NCBI GenBank assembly: GCA_902618945.1
Contig: CACNCK010000008.1
Span: 1-59,211 of the forward strand
From: an uncultured SAR86 cluster bacterium
Lineage (GTDB): Bacteria > Pseudomonadota > Gammaproteobacteria > Magnimaribacterales > Magnimaribacteraceae
Reading direction: 5' to 3'
Length of the DNA stretch: 59,211 bases
Part shown: piece by piece, positions 1 to 10,065 of the stretch
How the letters are laid out: every line of letters begins with the position of its first letter
Numbering within the stretch: position 1 is the first letter of the stretch
The notes under the pieces: model-generated
Told to the model about the DNA's origin: nothing
Seen by the model: only the letters and a program-made list of their open reading frames with translations
Databases searched by the model: none
Position numbers and translations under genes: made by a program

Positions 1-1229
1 TCCATTACAACGACTACAGCAATTAGTAGCGATGTACCTCCTAAATAAAAAGGTACATTTGCAGAAACTATTAAGAACTGAGGCATAAGACATACCAAAA
101 TTAAGTAGCCCGAACCCCAGACAGTAAGTCGAGTCATAACACCATCAATATAATCGGCTGTTTGATCTCCTGGTCTTATTCCAGGCATATAAGCTCCTGA
201 GCGCCTTAAGTTCTCTGAAATTTCTTTTGGATCAAACTGGAGAGCAGTGTAGAAAAAACAAAAGAAAGCTATCAAAACCGAAAATAGAATAACATACAAA
301 GGTTGTCCGGGGCCTAAAGCCAGTGCAATTTCTTGCAACCACTCAAACCCTTCCCCTTGACCAAACCAAGTAGATGCAGATGCAGGGAAGAGTAGCAAAC
401 TGCTTGCAAAAATAGCGGGTATAACTCCTGCTTGATTAATTTTCATGGGCAAATAAGATGCTTGCCCTTGGACCATTTTTCTTCCTTGCTGTCGTTTGGC
501 ATAATTGACAGTAATTCTTCTTTGTCCTCTTTCTATCCAGACAATAAAAGCAATAGCAGCAATAGCCACTAAAGCAATTGAAAGAAGCATAATTAAATTT
601 ATATCGCCTTGCCTTGCACCTTCAAATGCTTGCCCTACAGCTCTTGGAAGACCTGCAACAATACTTGAAAAAATTATGATAGAAATTCCATTACCTATTC
701 CTTTTTCAGTTACTAGTTCACCAAGCCACATTAAAAAGACAGTCCCTGAAACTAAAGATGTTACTGCTATGATTTGGAACATTAAGCCTGGCTCCAATGC
801 CAGCCCTTGATTCTGTAAACCTAGTGCCAAGCCGCTTGCTTGTATTAATGCCAAGAAAACAGTTCCATATCTGACATAGGATGTTCTTAATCTTCTTCCC
901 TCTTCACCTTCTTCTCTGAATCTTTTTTTCAATGAAGGTGTAGTACCTTCAAGTAAACTCATGATTATTGAAGCAGTAATGTAAGGCATTATATTTAATG
1001 CCATGATGCTCATTCTTTCTAAAGCACCTCCTGAGAACATATTGAATAGATCTAATAGAGTTCCTTGATTTTGCTGGAAAATGTTAGCTAACTTATCAGG
1101 ATCTATACCTGGGATAGGAATATGAGTCCCAATTCTATAAATGATTACAGCCATAAAAACAAAACGAAGTCTTTTCCACAACTCGGAAAGACCTTTATTT
1201 TGTCCTATTGCTGAAGGATTGACTGACAT
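1..1229 (-). CDS. secY: SecY, protein translocase channel subunit (3' end cut by window edge)
   Basis: This encodes the ten-helix channel of the SecYEG translocon in the inner membrane. About 409 codons are present, so roughly the last 30 residues of a typical 440-residue SecY lie outside the window. The N-terminus reads MSVNPSAIGQNKGLSELWKR, followed by RIGTHIPIPGID and a plug-region-like MFSGGALERMSIMALNIMPY, all classic SecY. The start is an ATG at 1229 preceded by a GAGG ribosome-binding site seven bases upstream, one base downstream of the rplO stop codon. It is the last visible gene of the spc cluster, its usual place; rpmJ, rpsM and rpoA would be expected beyond the edge. Confidence 0.97.
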   Translation of the reverse strand, partial: MSVNPSAIGQNKGLSELWKRLRFVFMAVIIYRIGTHIPIPGIDPDKLANIFQQNQGTLLDLFNMFSGGALERMSIMALNIMPYITASIIMSLLEGTTPSLKKRFREEGEEGRRLRTSYVRYGTVFLALIQASGLALGLQNQGLALEPGLMFQIIAVTSLVSGTVFLMWLGELVTEKGIGNGISIIIFSSIVAGLPRAVGQAFEGARQGDINLIMLLSIALVAIAAIAFIVWIERGQRRITVNYAKRQQGRKMVQGQASYLPMKINQAGVIPAIFASSLLLFPASASTWFGQGEGFEWLQEIALALGPGQPLYVILFSVLIAFFCFFYTALQFDPKEISENLRRSGAYMPGIRPGDQTADYIDGVMTRLTVWGSGYLILVCLMPQFLIVSANVPFYLGGTSLLIAVVVVM

Positions 1230-1230
1230 A

Positions 1231-1665
1231 TTAAACCTCTACAGAGCCTCCTGCTTCTTCAATTAATTTCTTAACTGAAGCTGTAGTATGTATACCCTTA
1301 AGATTCATCTTTGTAGACGAATCGGTGTCCAAAAATACTTTTACTTTTTTGGTTGAATTTCTTATTAAGTCTGCCTCGATTAAGGTTTCTATACTTACTT
1401 CCAATATGCCAGAAGAAACTAAAGTACTTAAACGAAGTTGCTCGGTATTTCTATTCTTTCTAGATGTAAAACCAAACTTAGGGACCCTTTTTTGAAGCGG
1501 CATTTGACCACCTTCAAAGCCAATTCTTACTCTTCCACCTGAACGAGATTTGAGTCCCTTGTGACCCTTGCCACTTGTTTTACCAAAGCCACTTCCGAGA
1601 CCTCTACCAATACGTTTTCTATCCTTTACTCTTTTCGGATTGGGTTTTAATTCATTGAGTTTCAT
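1231..1665 (-). CDS. rplO: 50S ribosomal protein L15
   Basis: This is a large-subunit protein of 144 residues, the usual bacterial length. The N-terminal half has the glycine- and arginine-rich extension typical of L15 (KRIGRGLGSGFGKTSGKGHKG), which threads into 23S rRNA. The C-terminal half ends in the family signature KKLIEEAGGSVEV. It sits between rpmD and secY, the conserved spc order, with one base separating it from secY, so translation is probably coupled. Confidence 0.98.
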   Translation of the reverse strand: MKLNELKPNPKRVKDRKRIGRGLGSGFGKTSGKGHKGLKSRSGGRVRIGFEGGQMPLQKRVPKFGFTSRKNRNTEQLRLSTLVSSGILEVSIETLIEADLIRNSTKKVKVFLDTDSSTKMNLKGIHTTASVKKLIEEAGGSVEV

Positions 1666-1675
1666 TTCTCTACCT

Positions 1676-1855
1676 TTAATTAACTTCTAGTAAATGAATA
1701 GCTTTATTGATCATTCCTCTGTTTTCAGGAGTATCTTGGACAGACACAACTTGCCCTAACTTAGACAAACCTAACCCCCTAACAGATTGTTTCTGATAAT
1801 CTTTAGACCCTATAAGGCTTTTTTTAAGTTTAACTGTTATATCTTTATCAGCCAT
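1676..1855 (-). CDS. rpmD: 50S ribosomal protein L30
   Basis: This short gene of 59 codons was read directly on the minus strand. It starts MADKDITVKLKKSLIGSKDY and contains the L30 core LGLSKLGQVVSVQDTPENRG, which places it in the L30/L7e family. It ends with TAA at 1676-1678. It fills the gap between rpsE and rplO, exactly where L30 is expected in gammaproteobacteria. The start ATG lies two bases after the rpsE stop. Confidence 0.96.
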   Translation of the reverse strand: MADKDITVKLKKSLIGSKDYQKQSVRGLGLSKLGQVVSVQDTPENRGMINKAIHLLEVN

Positions 1856-1857
1856 TT

Positions 1858-2352
1858 TTAACCTCTACCTAATCTTTTTGCAACTCTTGCAGGAGATTCC
1901 ATCTCCCTTAAAGCCTTAAGCGTTGCTCTTACAACATTAACGGGAGTAGTAGAGCCATAACACTTTGCCAAGACATCTTTTACACCTGCTAATTCAAGAA
2001 CAGCTCTCATTGCACCACCAGCTATAATTCCTGTCCCAGGGGCAGCAGGCTTCATATAAACTACGGAAGCACCAAATTTAGTTTTTATTGGATACTGGAT
2101 AGTGTCACCTTTCAACTCAATACTGACCATATTTCTTCTAGCGTGGTCTAAGGCTTTCTGAATAGCTATAGGTACTTCTCTTGCCTTGCCTCTCCCAAAA
2201 CCTATTTTTCCATTTCCATCACCAACAACCGTTACTGCAGTAAATCCAAAAATTCGGCCTCCTTTGACAACCTTAGCCACTCTATTTACTTGGACTAATT
2301 TTTCTTCTAAAACTTCTGAGCCAAGATTTTCTGTTACGGCAGTATTTTCCAT
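1858..2352 (-). CDS. rpsE: 30S ribosomal protein S5
   Basis: A small-subunit protein of 164 residues that takes part in decoding accuracy and mRNA helicase activity. The S5 N-terminal double-stranded-RNA-binding fold is seen as [20 protein letters not shown], followed by [18 protein letters not shown]. The C-terminal domain carries [20 protein letters not shown]. The start is the MENTAVTEN methionine five codons after the end of rplR. It is part of the compact spc cluster. Confidence 0.98.
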   Translation of the reverse strand: MENTAVTENLGSEVLEEKLVQVNRVAKVVKGGRIFGFTAVTVVGDGNGKIGFGRGKAREVPIAIQKALDHARRNMVSIELKGDTIQYPIKTKFGASVVYMKPAAPGTGIIAGGAMRAVLELAGVKDVLAKCYGSTTPVNVVRATLKALREMESPARVAKRLGRG

Positions 2353-2360
2353 ATTCTTTC

Positions 2361-2711
2361 CTAAAATGAGAGACCAGCTTCGCGAGCCGATTCAGCTAGA
2401 GCTTTAACACGACCATGATATTTATAACCTGATCTATCAAAAGCTACTTTGTTAACACCTTTTTCTAATGCCCTTTCTGCAATTAATTTACCTACTTTAG
2501 TGGCAGCTTCTATGTTCCCATTGTTTCCGGCTTTCAAAGAAGCTTCAGTTGTAGAAGCGCTGACAATTACCTGTGATCCGTCAAAATTAAAGATTTGAGC
2601 ATAAATATGCGAATTAGATCTAAAAATAGTTAGCCTATTATTTTCAGAGAGTTCAATTTTAGATCTGCTCTTTTTAGCTCTTTTGAGCCTTTTTAAATTC
2701 TTTATAGCCAT
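2361..2711 (-). CDS. rplR: 50S ribosomal protein L18
   Basis: This 116-residue protein binds 5S rRNA in the central protuberance. A basic N-terminus ([16 protein letters not shown]) precedes the L18 fold with [16 protein letters not shown] and the C-terminal [20 protein letters not shown] signature. It lies six bases after rplF and eight before rpsE, the conserved order. Confidence 0.97.
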   Translation of the reverse strand: MAIKNLKRLKRAKKSRSKIELSENNRLTIFRSNSHIYAQIFNFDGSQVIVSASTTEASLKAGNNGNIEAATKVGKLIAERALEKGVNKVAFDRSGYKYHGRVKALAESAREAGLSF

Positions 2712-2717
2712 CTTTTA

Positions 2718-3251
2718 TTATGCTTTCTTAGATTCTTTTCTTATTATTCTTTCTTCGGAATACTTAACACCTTTACCTTTGTATGGTTCTGGTGGTCTAT
2801 AATCTCTAATCTCTGCAGCAACCTGTCCAACAAGTTGTTTATCCATAGATTTGAGAATAATTTCTGTATTACTTGGGAGTTCTGCTGTCACTCCTTCCGG
2901 CAAGTCATGTTTTATTGGATGAGAGAAACCTAAGCTCAAATTTATAGAATTGCCTTCAAGAGCCGCTCTGTAACCTACTCCATTTATTTCTAATTTTTTT
3001 TCAAACCCTGTATCCACTCCTTCCATACAGTTAGCAGTTAAGGCCCTCATCGTTCCAGTAATAGCAAGAGATTCTTTTGTCTCCTTATTAGGACTAAAAC
3101 TAATACTGCCTTCATCTTTATTGATATCCACATCTTCATGAATTTCTAAAGATAAATTTCCTAATTTTCCTGTAAAAGTAATTACACCTTGATTATTTTC
3201 AAGAGTAACTCCTTCAGGTATTTCTAGAGCTTTTAAGGATGTTCTGGCCAT
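2718..3251 (-). CDS. rplF: 50S ribosomal protein L6
   Basis: A 177-residue protein made of two repeats of the L6 fold, located near the factor-binding site of the large subunit. The family C-terminal signature is seen as RDYRPPEPYKGKGVKYSEE, and the middle has NGVGYRAALEGNSINLSLGFSHP. Length matches the bacterial norm. It lies 13 bases after rpsH. Confidence 0.98.
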   Translation of the reverse strand: MARTSLKALEIPEGVTLENNQGVITFTGKLGNLSLEIHEDVDINKDEGSISFSPNKETKESLAITGTMRALTANCMEGVDTGFEKKLEINGVGYRAALEGNSINLSLGFSHPIKHDLPEGVTAELPSNTEIILKSMDKQLVGQVAAEIRDYRPPEPYKGKGVKYSEERIIRKESKKA

Positions 3252-3264
3252 AATTTTATATTTT

Positions 3265-3657
3265 TTAAAAAACTGAACAAATTAATTCCCCACCAACCTT
3301 TTCTTCTCGAGCTTGTTGATCGGTCATTAGTCCTTTATTTGTTGAAACAATTGCTATTCCGAGACCGCCATTTATCTCAGGTAGATCTTTATAATTGGAA
3401 TATTGTCTTAATCCCGGTTTACTTATCCTCTTCAGCTGCTTTATGACAGGAGCGCCTTCAAAGTATTTAAGCTTAATCTCTATTTCTGGTTTAGAACCTT
3501 CAGAAGTAGAATAAGAATGGATATATCCTTCTTGTTTAAGCATTGATAAAAGTGCAATCTTCTTAGAAGAGGATGGGACTTTCACAAACTCTTTATTCCT
3601 AGCTTGTGCATTATTTATGCTTGAGAATAGGTTTGCGATTGGATCTTGTATACTCAT
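3265..3657 (-). CDS. rpsH: 30S ribosomal protein S8
   Basis: A 130-residue primary 16S rRNA-binding protein and, in E. coli, the translational repressor of the spc operon. It starts SIQDPIANLFSSINNAQA and has the C-terminal S8 signature GLGIAIVSTNKGLMTDQQAR. I did not find a clear copy of the S8-binding hairpin near the rplE start, so feedback through that site is unproven here. Confidence 0.98.
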   Translation of the reverse strand: MSIQDPIANLFSSINNAQARNKEFVKVPSSSKKIALLSMLKQEGYIHSYSTSEGSKPEIEIKLKYFEGAPVIKQLKRISKPGLRQYSNYKDLPEINGGLGIAIVSTNKGLMTDQQAREEKVGGELICSVF

Positions 3658-3664
3658 ACTCTTT

Positions 3665-3970
3665 TTACCAACTTGATTTAACTAATCCTGGAATATCTCC
3701 TTTCATAGCCAGTTCTCTTAATTTATTACGTGCAAGGCCAAACTTTCTATACACAGCATGTGGTCTCCCTGTAATAGCGCATCTTCTTTGCATTCTTACA
3801 GGGCTTGCGTCCCTAGGCAGTTTTTGGAGTTTTATCTGCGCTACATCTTTCTCTTCTTGAGAGAACTTTGGGCTACGAATAATTTCTTTCAACTCTGCTC
3901 TTTTTGCAGCATACCTAAGAACTGTTTTTCTTCTTCTTTCTTCTCTTGCTTTCATTGATGCTTTAGCCAT
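3665..3970 (-). CDS. rpsN: 30S ribosomal protein S14
   Basis: A 101-residue S14 of the long, zinc-independent type. The C-terminal signature is [20 protein letters not shown], with only one cysteine where the zinc form has four. It starts [15 protein letters not shown] and lies between rplE and rpsH as in other gammaproteobacteria. Confidence 0.98.
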   Translation of the reverse strand: MAKASMKAREERRRKTVLRYAAKRAELKEIIRSPKFSQEEKDVAQIKLQKLPRDASPVRMQRRCAITGRPHAVYRKFGLARNKLRELAMKGDIPGLVKSSW

Positions 3971-3980
3971 AACTTATCCT

Positions 3981-4520
3981 TTAACTTTTAAAGGGGAACT
4001 TCATTGCTCTAAGAAGAGCCTCACCAGACTCATCATCTATTGCTGAAGTGGATATGCATATATCCATTCCTCTAATTTTGTCTACCTTGTCATAATCTAT
4101 CTCCGGGAAAATAATATGTTCTTTGATTCCCATAGAATAATTTCCTCTTCCATCGAAAGATTTTGTTTCTAGACCTCTGAAATCTCTTTCTCTAGGAATT
4201 GCGATTCCAATCAGCCTGTCCAAAAATTCATACATTCTGTCACCCCTTAAAGTGACCTTGCAACCGATAGGCATCCCATCTCTAATTTTGAAATTAGCTA
4301 CAGATTTTCTAGCTTTCGTTACTAATGGTTTCTGACCAGCGATTAGGGTCATGTCTTCAACTGCCCGTTCCAAAAGTTTTTTGTCATTCATAGCCTCACC
4401 GACACCCATATTGAGCGTTACTTTTGTAACTTTTGGTACAGCCATTATTGATTCAAGCCCTAATTTACCTTTGAGTTCAGAAACCACATTGGTTTTATAA
4501 TGTTCTTTTAATGGCATCAT
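3981..4520 (-). CDS. rplE: 50S ribosomal protein L5
   Basis: A 179-residue protein that contacts 5S rRNA and P-site tRNA. Visible signatures are [20 protein letters not shown] and [20 protein letters not shown]. Two adjacent ATG codons (4520 and 4517) follow a GGAG motif. Either could start translation; the downstream one has the more typical spacing. Confidence 0.98.
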   Translation of the reverse strand: MMPLKEHYKTNVVSELKGKLGLESIMAVPKVTKVTLNMGVGEAMNDKKLLERAVEDMTLIAGQKPLVTKARKSVANFKIRDGMPIGCKVTLRGDRMYEFLDRLIGIAIPRERDFRGLETKSFDGRGNYSMGIKEHIIFPEIDYDKVDKIRGMDICISTSAIDDESGEALLRAMKFPFKS

Positions 4521-4522
4521 AG

Positions 4523-4834
4523 TTATATCTCCTTACCTGAAGATTTATAAACTCTTTTTTTTGAACCATCTTCTTGAGATTGGATAAGTACCTTGTCAGC
4601 TTTTTTTGTTGACGGATTGAAAATAGATATATTAGACATATCTATTGAGGATTCCTTTTCGATAACACCACCGGCAATGCCTGCATTGGGATTTGGCTTA
4701 GTATGTCTTTTAACCATTTGGACACCAGAAACAAAGCATCTTCCGTTAGTGAGTATCTTTGTTACTGAGCCCTGCTTACCTTTGTCCTTGCCAGCTATGA
4801 CAATAACTTGATCACCTGTCTTTATCTTATTCAT
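4523..4834 (-). CDS. rplX: 50S ribosomal protein L24
   Basis: A 103-residue protein that initiates large-subunit assembly. The KOW motif is seen near the N-terminus as [20 protein letters not shown], followed by [18 protein letters not shown]. It lies two bases from both rplN and rplE, suggesting tight translational coupling. Confidence 0.98.
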   Translation of the reverse strand: MNKIKTGDQVIVIAGKDKGKQGSVTKILTNGRCFVSGVQMVKRHTKPNPNAGIAGGVIEKESSIDMSNISIFNPSTKKADKVLIQSQEDGSKKRVYKSSGKEI

Positions 4835-4836
4835 AA

Positions 4837-5205
4837 CTATAAAACCTCAGGAGCTAATGAAACTATTCTCATGAATTCTTCACTTCGTAGTTCCCTTGAT
4901 ACAGGTCCAAAGACCCTCGTTCCTATTGGTTGTTTTTGAGGATTAATTAATACCGCTGCATTATCATCAAACCTAATTGCGGATCCATCTGACCTACGAA
5001 GTTTATTTTTAGTTCTTACGATTACGGCATCTACAACTTCGCCCTTTTTCACTCTTCCAGTAGGTATTGCTTCTTTGATAGTAACTTTTATAACATCGCC
5101 GACCTTAGCAAATTTCTTCTTTGATCCACCAAGAACTCTTATACACATGAGCTTCCTGGCACCACTGTTATCTGCGACTTCTAAATAGCTTTGCTCTTGT
5201 ATCAT
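4837..5205 (-). CDS. rplN: 50S ribosomal protein L14
   Basis: A 122-residue protein at the subunit interface. It begins [20 protein letters not shown] and ends in the L14 signature [12 protein letters not shown]. In E. coli it opens the separate spc operon behind its own promoter. Here only seven bases separate it from rpsQ, so there is no room for that promoter and it must be read from the S10 promoter or from one inside an upstream gene. Confidence 0.98.
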   Translation of the reverse strand: MIQEQSYLEVADNSGARKLMCIRVLGGSKKKFAKVGDVIKVTIKEAIPTGRVKKGEVVDAVIVRTKNKLRRSDGSAIRFDDNAAVLINPQKQPIGTRVFGPVSRELRSEEFMRIVSLAPEVL

Positions 5206-5212
5206 TTTTAAA

Positions 5213-5473
5213 TTATATCTCTTGTGATTTCTCTTCTACTTTCAATAAATTCCAAGATTTTGTCTTGGATATAGGCCTACATTCTTGAATAGTGACAAGG
5301 TCGCCAGTATTACAGATATTATCTTGATCGTGTGCCTGTAACTTTGAAGATCTGCGCATAATCTTTTTATATAAAGGGTGCCTGACCTTTCTTTCAACAA
5401 GTACAGTTATGCTCTTGTCTCGAGAGGAGCTTATCACTCTGCCTGTTTCTGTTCTTGTTCTTTTATCCGTCAT
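5213..5473 (-). CDS. rpsQ: 30S ribosomal protein S17
   Basis: An 86-residue primary 16S rRNA-binding protein with an OB fold. Visible signatures are [20 protein letters not shown] and the conserved [11 protein letters not shown]. The start overlaps the end of rpmC by 11 bases, implying coupled translation. Confidence 0.97.
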   Translation of the reverse strand: MTDKRTRTETGRVISSSRDKSITVLVERKVRHPLYKKIMRRSSKLQAHDQDNICNTGDLVTIQECRPISKTKSWNLLKVEEKSQEI

Positions 5474-5678
5474 TATTTTCTTGTGCTTCTTGTTCTTTAT
5501 TTAGAGTCTTAAGTTGAGCAATTGATCTTCTTATCTCTCTAATTTTATGAGTTTCTTTGAGTTGTCCTGATGCATGTTTAATTTTAAGTTCTAATAATTC
5601 TTTTCTAAGCTTTCCTTCTTCATCAAGCACATCAGCTGGTTTACTTCTTAATCTATCTAATAAGCTCTCCTTTGCCAT
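5463..5678 (-). CDS. rpmC: 50S ribosomal protein L29
   Basis: A 71-residue helical protein at the polypeptide exit, part of the binding site for trigger factor and SRP. The family core [19 protein letters not shown] is followed by [14 protein letters not shown]. The acidic tail is slightly longer than usual and overlaps rpsQ. It shares one base with the rplP stop. Confidence 0.97.
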   Translation of the reverse strand: MAKESLLDRLRSKPADVLDEEGKLRKELLELKIKHASGQLKETHKIREIRRSIAQLKTLNKEQEAQENNDG

Positions 5679-6085
5679 TAGACTCTCCTGATAAAAGTGG
5701 TTGAAATAGGCATTTTTGCAGAAGCTAATGCAAATGCTTCTTTAGCAAGCTCTTCATCTACGCCTTCCATTTCATATAAAATTTTTCCTGGTTTTATAGG
5801 ACATACCCAGTACTCAACATTTCCTTTGCCTTTACCTTGTCTAACTTCTAGAGGTTTTTTAGTTATTGGCTTATCAGGAAAAACTCTTATCCAAATTTTT
5901 GCACCTCTCTTAACATGACGAGTCATTGCTCTTCTGGCAGCCTCTATCTGTCTAGAGGTTAACTGTCCTCTTTCAGTTGCTTTTAATCCAAAGGTACCGA
6001 AACTAAGGGTAGCACCTCTCTGAGCATTCCCTGTATTTCTACCCTTTTGCTGTTTTCTATATTTTGTTCTTTTAGGTTGAAACAT
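5678..6085 (-). CDS. rplP: 50S ribosomal protein L16
   Basis: A 135-residue protein near the A-site tRNA elbow. It starts [20 protein letters not shown] and shows the arginine-rich [20 protein letters not shown]. The [20 protein letters not shown] segment is present. One-base overlap with rpmC. Confidence 0.98.
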   Translation of the reverse strand: MFQPKRTKYRKQQKGRNTGNAQRGATLSFGTFGLKATERGQLTSRQIEAARRAMTRHVKRGAKIWIRVFPDKPITKKPLEVRQGKGKGNVEYWVCPIKPGKILYEMEGVDEELAKEAFALASAKMPISTTFIRRV

Positions 6086-6097
6086 TAATATTGCCTT

Positions 6098-6748
6098 TTA
6101 GTCAGAATCTTTATTAGGGTTATCTAGTACCTCTCCTCTAAAAACCCATGCTTTAACACCAATTACACCATAAGTTGTATTTGCTTCAGCTAAACCATAA
6201 TCTACGTCAGCTCTCAGTGTATGTAGAGGTACTCTTCCTTCTTTCTGTATCTCAGCCCTAGCTATTTCAGCGCCACCAAGTCTTCCTGCAACTCTTATCT
6301 TGACACCCTGTGCTCCTTGTCTCATTGCATTTTGGACTGCTCTTTTCATTGCTCTTCTGAACATAACTCGTCTTTCAAGTTGCTGTGCAACACTTTCAGC
6401 CAAAAGTTTAGCGTCAAGATCTGGTTTCCTAATTTCTTGAATACTGAGAGTTACAGGTATACCCATCCTGTTAGTTATGTCTTCTCTCATTTTATCTATA
6501 TCTTCACCTTTTTTTCCTATCACTATTCCTGGCCTTGCAGTGTGAATGAGAACTCTTGCATTATCAGCTGTTCTCTCAATATCAATTCTACTCACGGAAG
6601 CATGAGAAAGTTTTTTAGTTAGATGCTCTCTTACTTCAATATCTTTAAGTAGATTTTGAGTATATTGAGATTTCTCTGCATACCAATTAGAGGTATGCTT
6701 AGTTGTTATTCCTAACCTAAAACCTATTGGATGTACCTTCTGTCCCAT
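6098..6748 (-). CDS. rpsC: 30S ribosomal protein S3
   Basis: A 216-residue small-subunit protein lining the mRNA entry channel. It opens [13 protein letters not shown], has the KH-domain [15 protein letters not shown], and the C-terminal S3 signature [20 protein letters not shown]. It is somewhat shorter than the E. coli protein (233) because the C-terminal tail is trimmed. It shares one base with rplV. Confidence 0.98.
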   Translation of the reverse strand: MGQKVHPIGFRLGITTKHTSNWYAEKSQYTQNLLKDIEVREHLTKKLSHASVSRIDIERTADNARVLIHTARPGIVIGKKGEDIDKMREDITNRMGIPVTLSIQEIRKPDLDAKLLAESVAQQLERRVMFRRAMKRAVQNAMRQGAQGVKIRVAGRLGGAEIARAEIQKEGRVPLHTLRADVDYGLAEANTTYGVIGVKAWVFRGEVLDNPNKDSD

Positions 6749-7089
6749 TATTTAACTTTTTCCTCTAATGTAAGTGCTATATTGCAGCTTCTTTTAAAAA
6801 ATCTATCAGCTCGTCCTCTTGCTCTGGCTCTTACCCTTTTCATGGTAAAGCTCTCATCTACAGCAATAGTTGAAACAAACAATGAATCAATATCCAGTCC
6901 TTGATTATGCTCTGCGTTAGCTATTGCTGATTCAAGTATTTTTTTGATTATGTGAGCAGACTTTTGAGGAGCAAACGAAAGAATACCAAGAGCTTCTTCA
7001 ATATGTTTTCCTCTAATTTGGTTGGCAACCAGTCTTGCCTTTTGGCTAGAGACTCTTGCACTTCTTAGTTTTGCTGATGCTTGGTTCAT
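6748..7089 (-). CDS. rplV: 50S ribosomal protein L22
   Basis: A 113-residue protein whose hairpin lines the nascent-peptide tunnel, a macrolide-resistance hotspot. Family signatures are [20 protein letters not shown] and the C-terminal [20 protein letters not shown]. No insertion or deletion is visible in the tunnel loop. Confidence 0.98.
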   Translation of the reverse strand: MNQASAKLRSARVSSQKARLVANQIRGKHIEEALGILSFAPQKSAHIIKKILESAIANAEHNQGLDIDSLFVSTIAVDESFTMKRVRARARGRADRFFKRSCNIALTLEEKVK

Positions 7090-7091
7090 TA

Positions 7092-7358
7092 TTACTTTCT
7101 ATCTCCAGAGTGCATTTTGAATGTTCTTGTTAAGACAAATTCACCAAGTTTATGGCCAACCATATCCTCTTGAATGAAGATAGGAACATGTTGTCTGCCG
7201 TTGTGCACAGCAATATTTAACCCAACCATGTCTGGCGTTATCATTGATCTACGAGACCAAGTTTTGATGGGCTTTTTATCATTAGTCGCCACAGCTTGAT
7301 CTACTTTCTTAAGCAGATGTAAATCAACAAACGGTCCTTTTTTCAATGATCTTGGCAT
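7092..7358 (-). CDS. rpsS: 30S ribosomal protein S19
   Basis: An 88-residue protein of the small-subunit head that contacts the A-site finger. It starts [18 protein letters not shown] and has the family signature [20 protein letters not shown]. It lies between rplB and rplV, the conserved order. Confidence 0.98.
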   Translation of the reverse strand: MPRSLKKGPFVDLHLLKKVDQAVATNDKKPIKTWSRRSMITPDMVGLNIAVHNGRQHVPIFIQEDMVGHKLGEFVLTRTFKMHSGDRK

Positions 7359-7362
7359 AATT

Positions 7363-8193
7363 CTAGTTTCTTCTTCTTACAATCATTCGATTGCTTGATT
7401 TATTTTTCTTGCGTGTTTTGAATCCCTTTGTAGGTACACCCCATGGAGTAACCGGATGTCTGCCTCCCGAAGTCTTACCTTCTCCACCACCGTGGGGATG
7501 ATCAACTGGGTTCATAGCCACACCTCTGACAGTAGGACGAATTCCTAACCATCTTTTTGCGCCTGCTTTGCCTACTGAACGAAGTGAATGTTCGGAGTTA
7601 GATACACTACCTATAGTAGCCCTGCATTCAGATAAAACTCTTCTAACTTCACCGCTTCTGAGCCTTAAAGTGACATATCTTCCTTCTATAGCCAATATCT
7701 GTGCAGATGTGCCAGCACTTCTCGCCATCTGCGCACCTTTTCCAGGAAATAACTCGATGCCATGAACTACAGTACCAAGAGGCATATCTTTGAGTGACAT
7801 ACAATTTCCTGCAGAAATTGGTGAATCTTTACCGGATAGTAGTGTGTCACCAACTTTTAAGCCATCAGGAGAGATTATGTAAGTTCTTTCTCCGTCTGCA
7901 TAAAGTAATAATGCAATGTTTGCAGATCTATTGGGATCATATTCGATTGTTTCTACTTTGGCAGGTATACCATCTTTTAATCTCTTGAAATCAATAATTC
8001 TGTAATGTTTTTTATGCCCACCCCCGCGGTGTCTTGTAGTTATTCTGCCTTGATTATTTCTGCCGGATTTTTGTTTTTTCTTTTCTAAAAGAGGGGCATA
8101 AGGATCACCTTTATGTAAGTCATCTCTTGAAACCCAAGATCTAAATCTTCTTCCGGGAGAAGTAGGTTTGGACTTTTTAATTTGAGTAGCCAT
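7363..8193 (-). CDS. rplB: 50S ribosomal protein L2
   Basis: A 276-residue protein needed for subunit association and peptidyl-transferase activity. The C-terminal signature [20 protein letters not shown] contains the histidine implicated in peptidyl transfer. The N-terminal half has TPGRRF-like and [16 protein letters not shown] segments. One-base overlap with rplW. Confidence 0.98.
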   Translation of the reverse strand: MATQIKKSKPTSPGRRFRSWVSRDDLHKGDPYAPLLEKKKQKSGRNNQGRITTRHRGGGHKKHYRIIDFKRLKDGIPAKVETIEYDPNRSANIALLLYADGERTYIISPDGLKVGDTLLSGKDSPISAGNCMSLKDMPLGTVVHGIELFPGKGAQMARSAGTSAQILAIEGRYVTLRLRSGEVRRVLSECRATIGSVSNSEHSLRSVGKAGAKRWLGIRPTVRGVAMNPVDHPHGGGEGKTSGGRHPVTPWGVPTKGFKTRKKNKSSNRMIVRRRN

Positions 8194-8483
8194 TATTCTG
8201 AAGTAACCTCTATAGATTGTCCGTCAGCTAATCTGACATAAGCTTTTTTCCAGTCAGACTTCTTTCTAATTCTGTATCTAGACCTTTTGGTTTTTCCTTT
8301 AACTTTAATAATATTCACATCTTCAACGCTGACGGAGAAATAACCTTCCACTGCCTTTTTTACTTGTAGTTTGGTTGCATTTATATCAACTTTAAAAGCA
8401 TATTGATTTGATTCACCCATTAAAGAGGAAACCTTTTCTGTTAAGTAAGGCGACTTAATGATTGAGTAGAGTTCTGTTTTCAT
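8193..8483 (-). CDS. rplW: 50S ribosomal protein L23
   Basis: A 96-residue protein at the tunnel exit that docks trigger factor and SRP. It shows [19 protein letters not shown] and [20 protein letters not shown], the family core. One-base overlaps with rplD and rplB make a tightly coupled run. Confidence 0.98.
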   Translation of the reverse strand: MKTELYSIIKSPYLTEKVSSLMGESNQYAFKVDINATKLQVKKAVEGYFSVSVEDVNIIKVKGKTKRSRYRIRKKSDWKKAYVRLADGQSIEVTSE

Positions 8484-9106
8484 TATGAAAGCACCTCTGT
8501 TAATTTTTCCAATGTTGCTGATGTTACAATCACCTTTTCAGCTTGAATCAGAGCTGATGGATCTATGGAACTGATAGTTTGAACTTTGCATTGAGATAGA
8601 TTTTTTGAAGCTTTATTCAGATTATCATTACTTCTGGATAGAACAATTAGAGCAGTGTTCAAACCTAAATCTGCAAGTATAGTCTTAACTTGAGAGGATT
8701 TTACTGGCTCGTCTATTCTTAGGTCATTAACCGCCACAAGCCTATTCTCTTCGGCAAGCTTAGACCAAATTGATCTCATTGCAGACCTATACATTTTTTT
8801 GTTTATCTTTTTAGGTTTGATGTCGCTATAGGTGTGAGCAAATGTCATTCCACCGCCTCTCCAAATTGGAGATCTTATTGTTCCAGCTCTTGCCCTTCCA
8901 GTTCCCTTTTGCTTCCAGGGCTTTTTACCTCCTCCTCTAACTGCCGATCTATTCTTTTGTCCTTTTGTTCTTTGGTGACTGTTATGGATATAAGTAGTTA
9001 CTAGTTGATGAACAAGATCCTGATTAAATTCTTGATTAAATACACTGTCAGCCAGAGAAACTTTAGAGTCTCCGGAACCATTCTGGTTTAGTACTTCTAG
9101 TTCCAT
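8483..9106 (-). CDS. rplD: 50S ribosomal protein L4
   Basis: A 207-residue protein with an extended loop lining the exit tunnel (RGGGKKPWKQKGTGRARAGT). In gammaproteobacteria L4 is also the autogenous repressor of the S10 operon, acting on the mRNA leader ahead of rpsJ. A candidate leader is present at 10066-10190. Length is normal. Confidence 0.98.
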   Translation of the reverse strand: MELEVLNQNGSGDSKVSLADSVFNQEFNQDLVHQLVTTYIHNSHQRTKGQKNRSAVRGGGKKPWKQKGTGRARAGTIRSPIWRGGGMTFAHTYSDIKPKKINKKMYRSAMRSIWSKLAEENRLVAVNDLRIDEPVKSSQVKTILADLGLNTALIVLSRSNDNLNKASKNLSQCKVQTISSIDPSALIQAEKVIVTSATLEKLTEVLS

Positions 9107-9107
9107 A

Positions 9108-9743
9108 TTATTTAACTGCAGGTTTGAGGATTACATTTGAACCTGTGGGACCCGGTATAGCTCCTTTGATGAGTAACAAATTGTTCTCCACATCTATAGA
9201 GGCAATTTTCAAATTTTGTATAGTCTTTTTCGCATCTCCCATGTGGCCTGACATTTTCTTTCCTTTCCATACTTTGCCTGGGGTTTGGCATTGTCCTATT
9301 GAACCAGGTGCCCTATGTGAAATTGAATTTCCATGAGTAGCATCTTGCATTTTGAAATTCCATCTTTTGACGGTTCCAGCAAAACCTTTACCTTTAGACT
9401 TGCCCTGAACATCTATCTTTTGACCTTCTTCGAACATATCAATATTCAGCTGACTTCCAATTTTCAAATCCTCAAGATCTTTAACATTTACTTTAAATTC
9501 CCAAAGTCCGTCCCCGGGATTTACCGCCCCCTTTTTGTAATGACCCGATAGAGGTTTAGAGACATGCTTGTCTTTCTTTTGGCCTGTTGTGACTTGAATA
9601 GAGGAATAACCATCAATTTCTTCAGATTTTATTTGGGTAATGATATTTGGATTGACACTTACTACACTCACAGCAAAAGCATCACCTTCAGGTGTAAATA
9701 GCCTTGTCATGCCTTGTTTTTTGCCTACTAATCCAATACTCAT
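9108..9743 (-). CDS. rplC: 50S ribosomal protein L3
   Basis: A 211-residue protein that starts large-subunit assembly. It begins [20 protein letters not shown], and the loop near the peptidyl-transferase centre contains [20 protein letters not shown], including the glutamine that PrmB methylates in relatives. It starts one base after the rpsJ stop. Confidence 0.98.
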   Translation of the reverse strand: MSIGLVGKKQGMTRLFTPEGDAFAVSVVSVNPNIITQIKSEEIDGYSSIQVTTGQKKDKHVSKPLSGHYKKGAVNPGDGLWEFKVNVKDLEDLKIGSQLNIDMFEEGQKIDVQGKSKGKGFAGTVKRWNFKMQDATHGNSISHRAPGSIGQCQTPGKVWKGKKMSGHMGDAKKTIQNLKIASIDVENNLLLIKGAIPGPTGSNVILKPAVK

Positions 9744-9744
9744 T

Positions 9745-10065
9745 TTACTTGTTCTCGTCTAGACTAATTTGTACAACAACTCCAGCAGATAGCTCTAATT
9801 TTGTTAAAGCATCTAATGTTTTTTCTGAAGGTTCTAGGATATCTAGAGTTCTTTTGTGTGTTCTGATTTCGTACTGGTCTCTGGCGTCTTTGTCTTTGTG
9901 CGGGGATATTAGGATGGTAGTCTTATGTTTCTTAACCGGCATCGGTATAGGACCTTTAACCTTTGCTCCAGTGCGTTTGACCGTTTCAACTATCTCTTTA
10001 GCAGAACGGTCAATTAGCTTATGATCAAAAGCTTTTAGCCTAATTCTAATGCTTTGATTTTGCAT
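9745..10065 (-). CDS. rpsJ: 30S ribosomal protein S10 (NusE)
   Basis: A 106-residue small-subunit protein that also joins NusB in transcription antitermination. It has [20 protein letters not shown] and the family signature [15 protein letters not shown]. The ATG at 10065 follows a GGAAAG ribosome-binding site. It is first in the S10 operon, with its own promoter and a 125-base leader upstream. Confidence 0.98.
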   Translation of the reverse strand: MQNQSIRIRLKAFDHKLIDRSAKEIVETVKRTGAKVKGPIPMPVKKHKTTILISPHKDKDARDQYEIRTHKRTLDILEPSEKTLDALTKLELSAGVVVQISLDENK

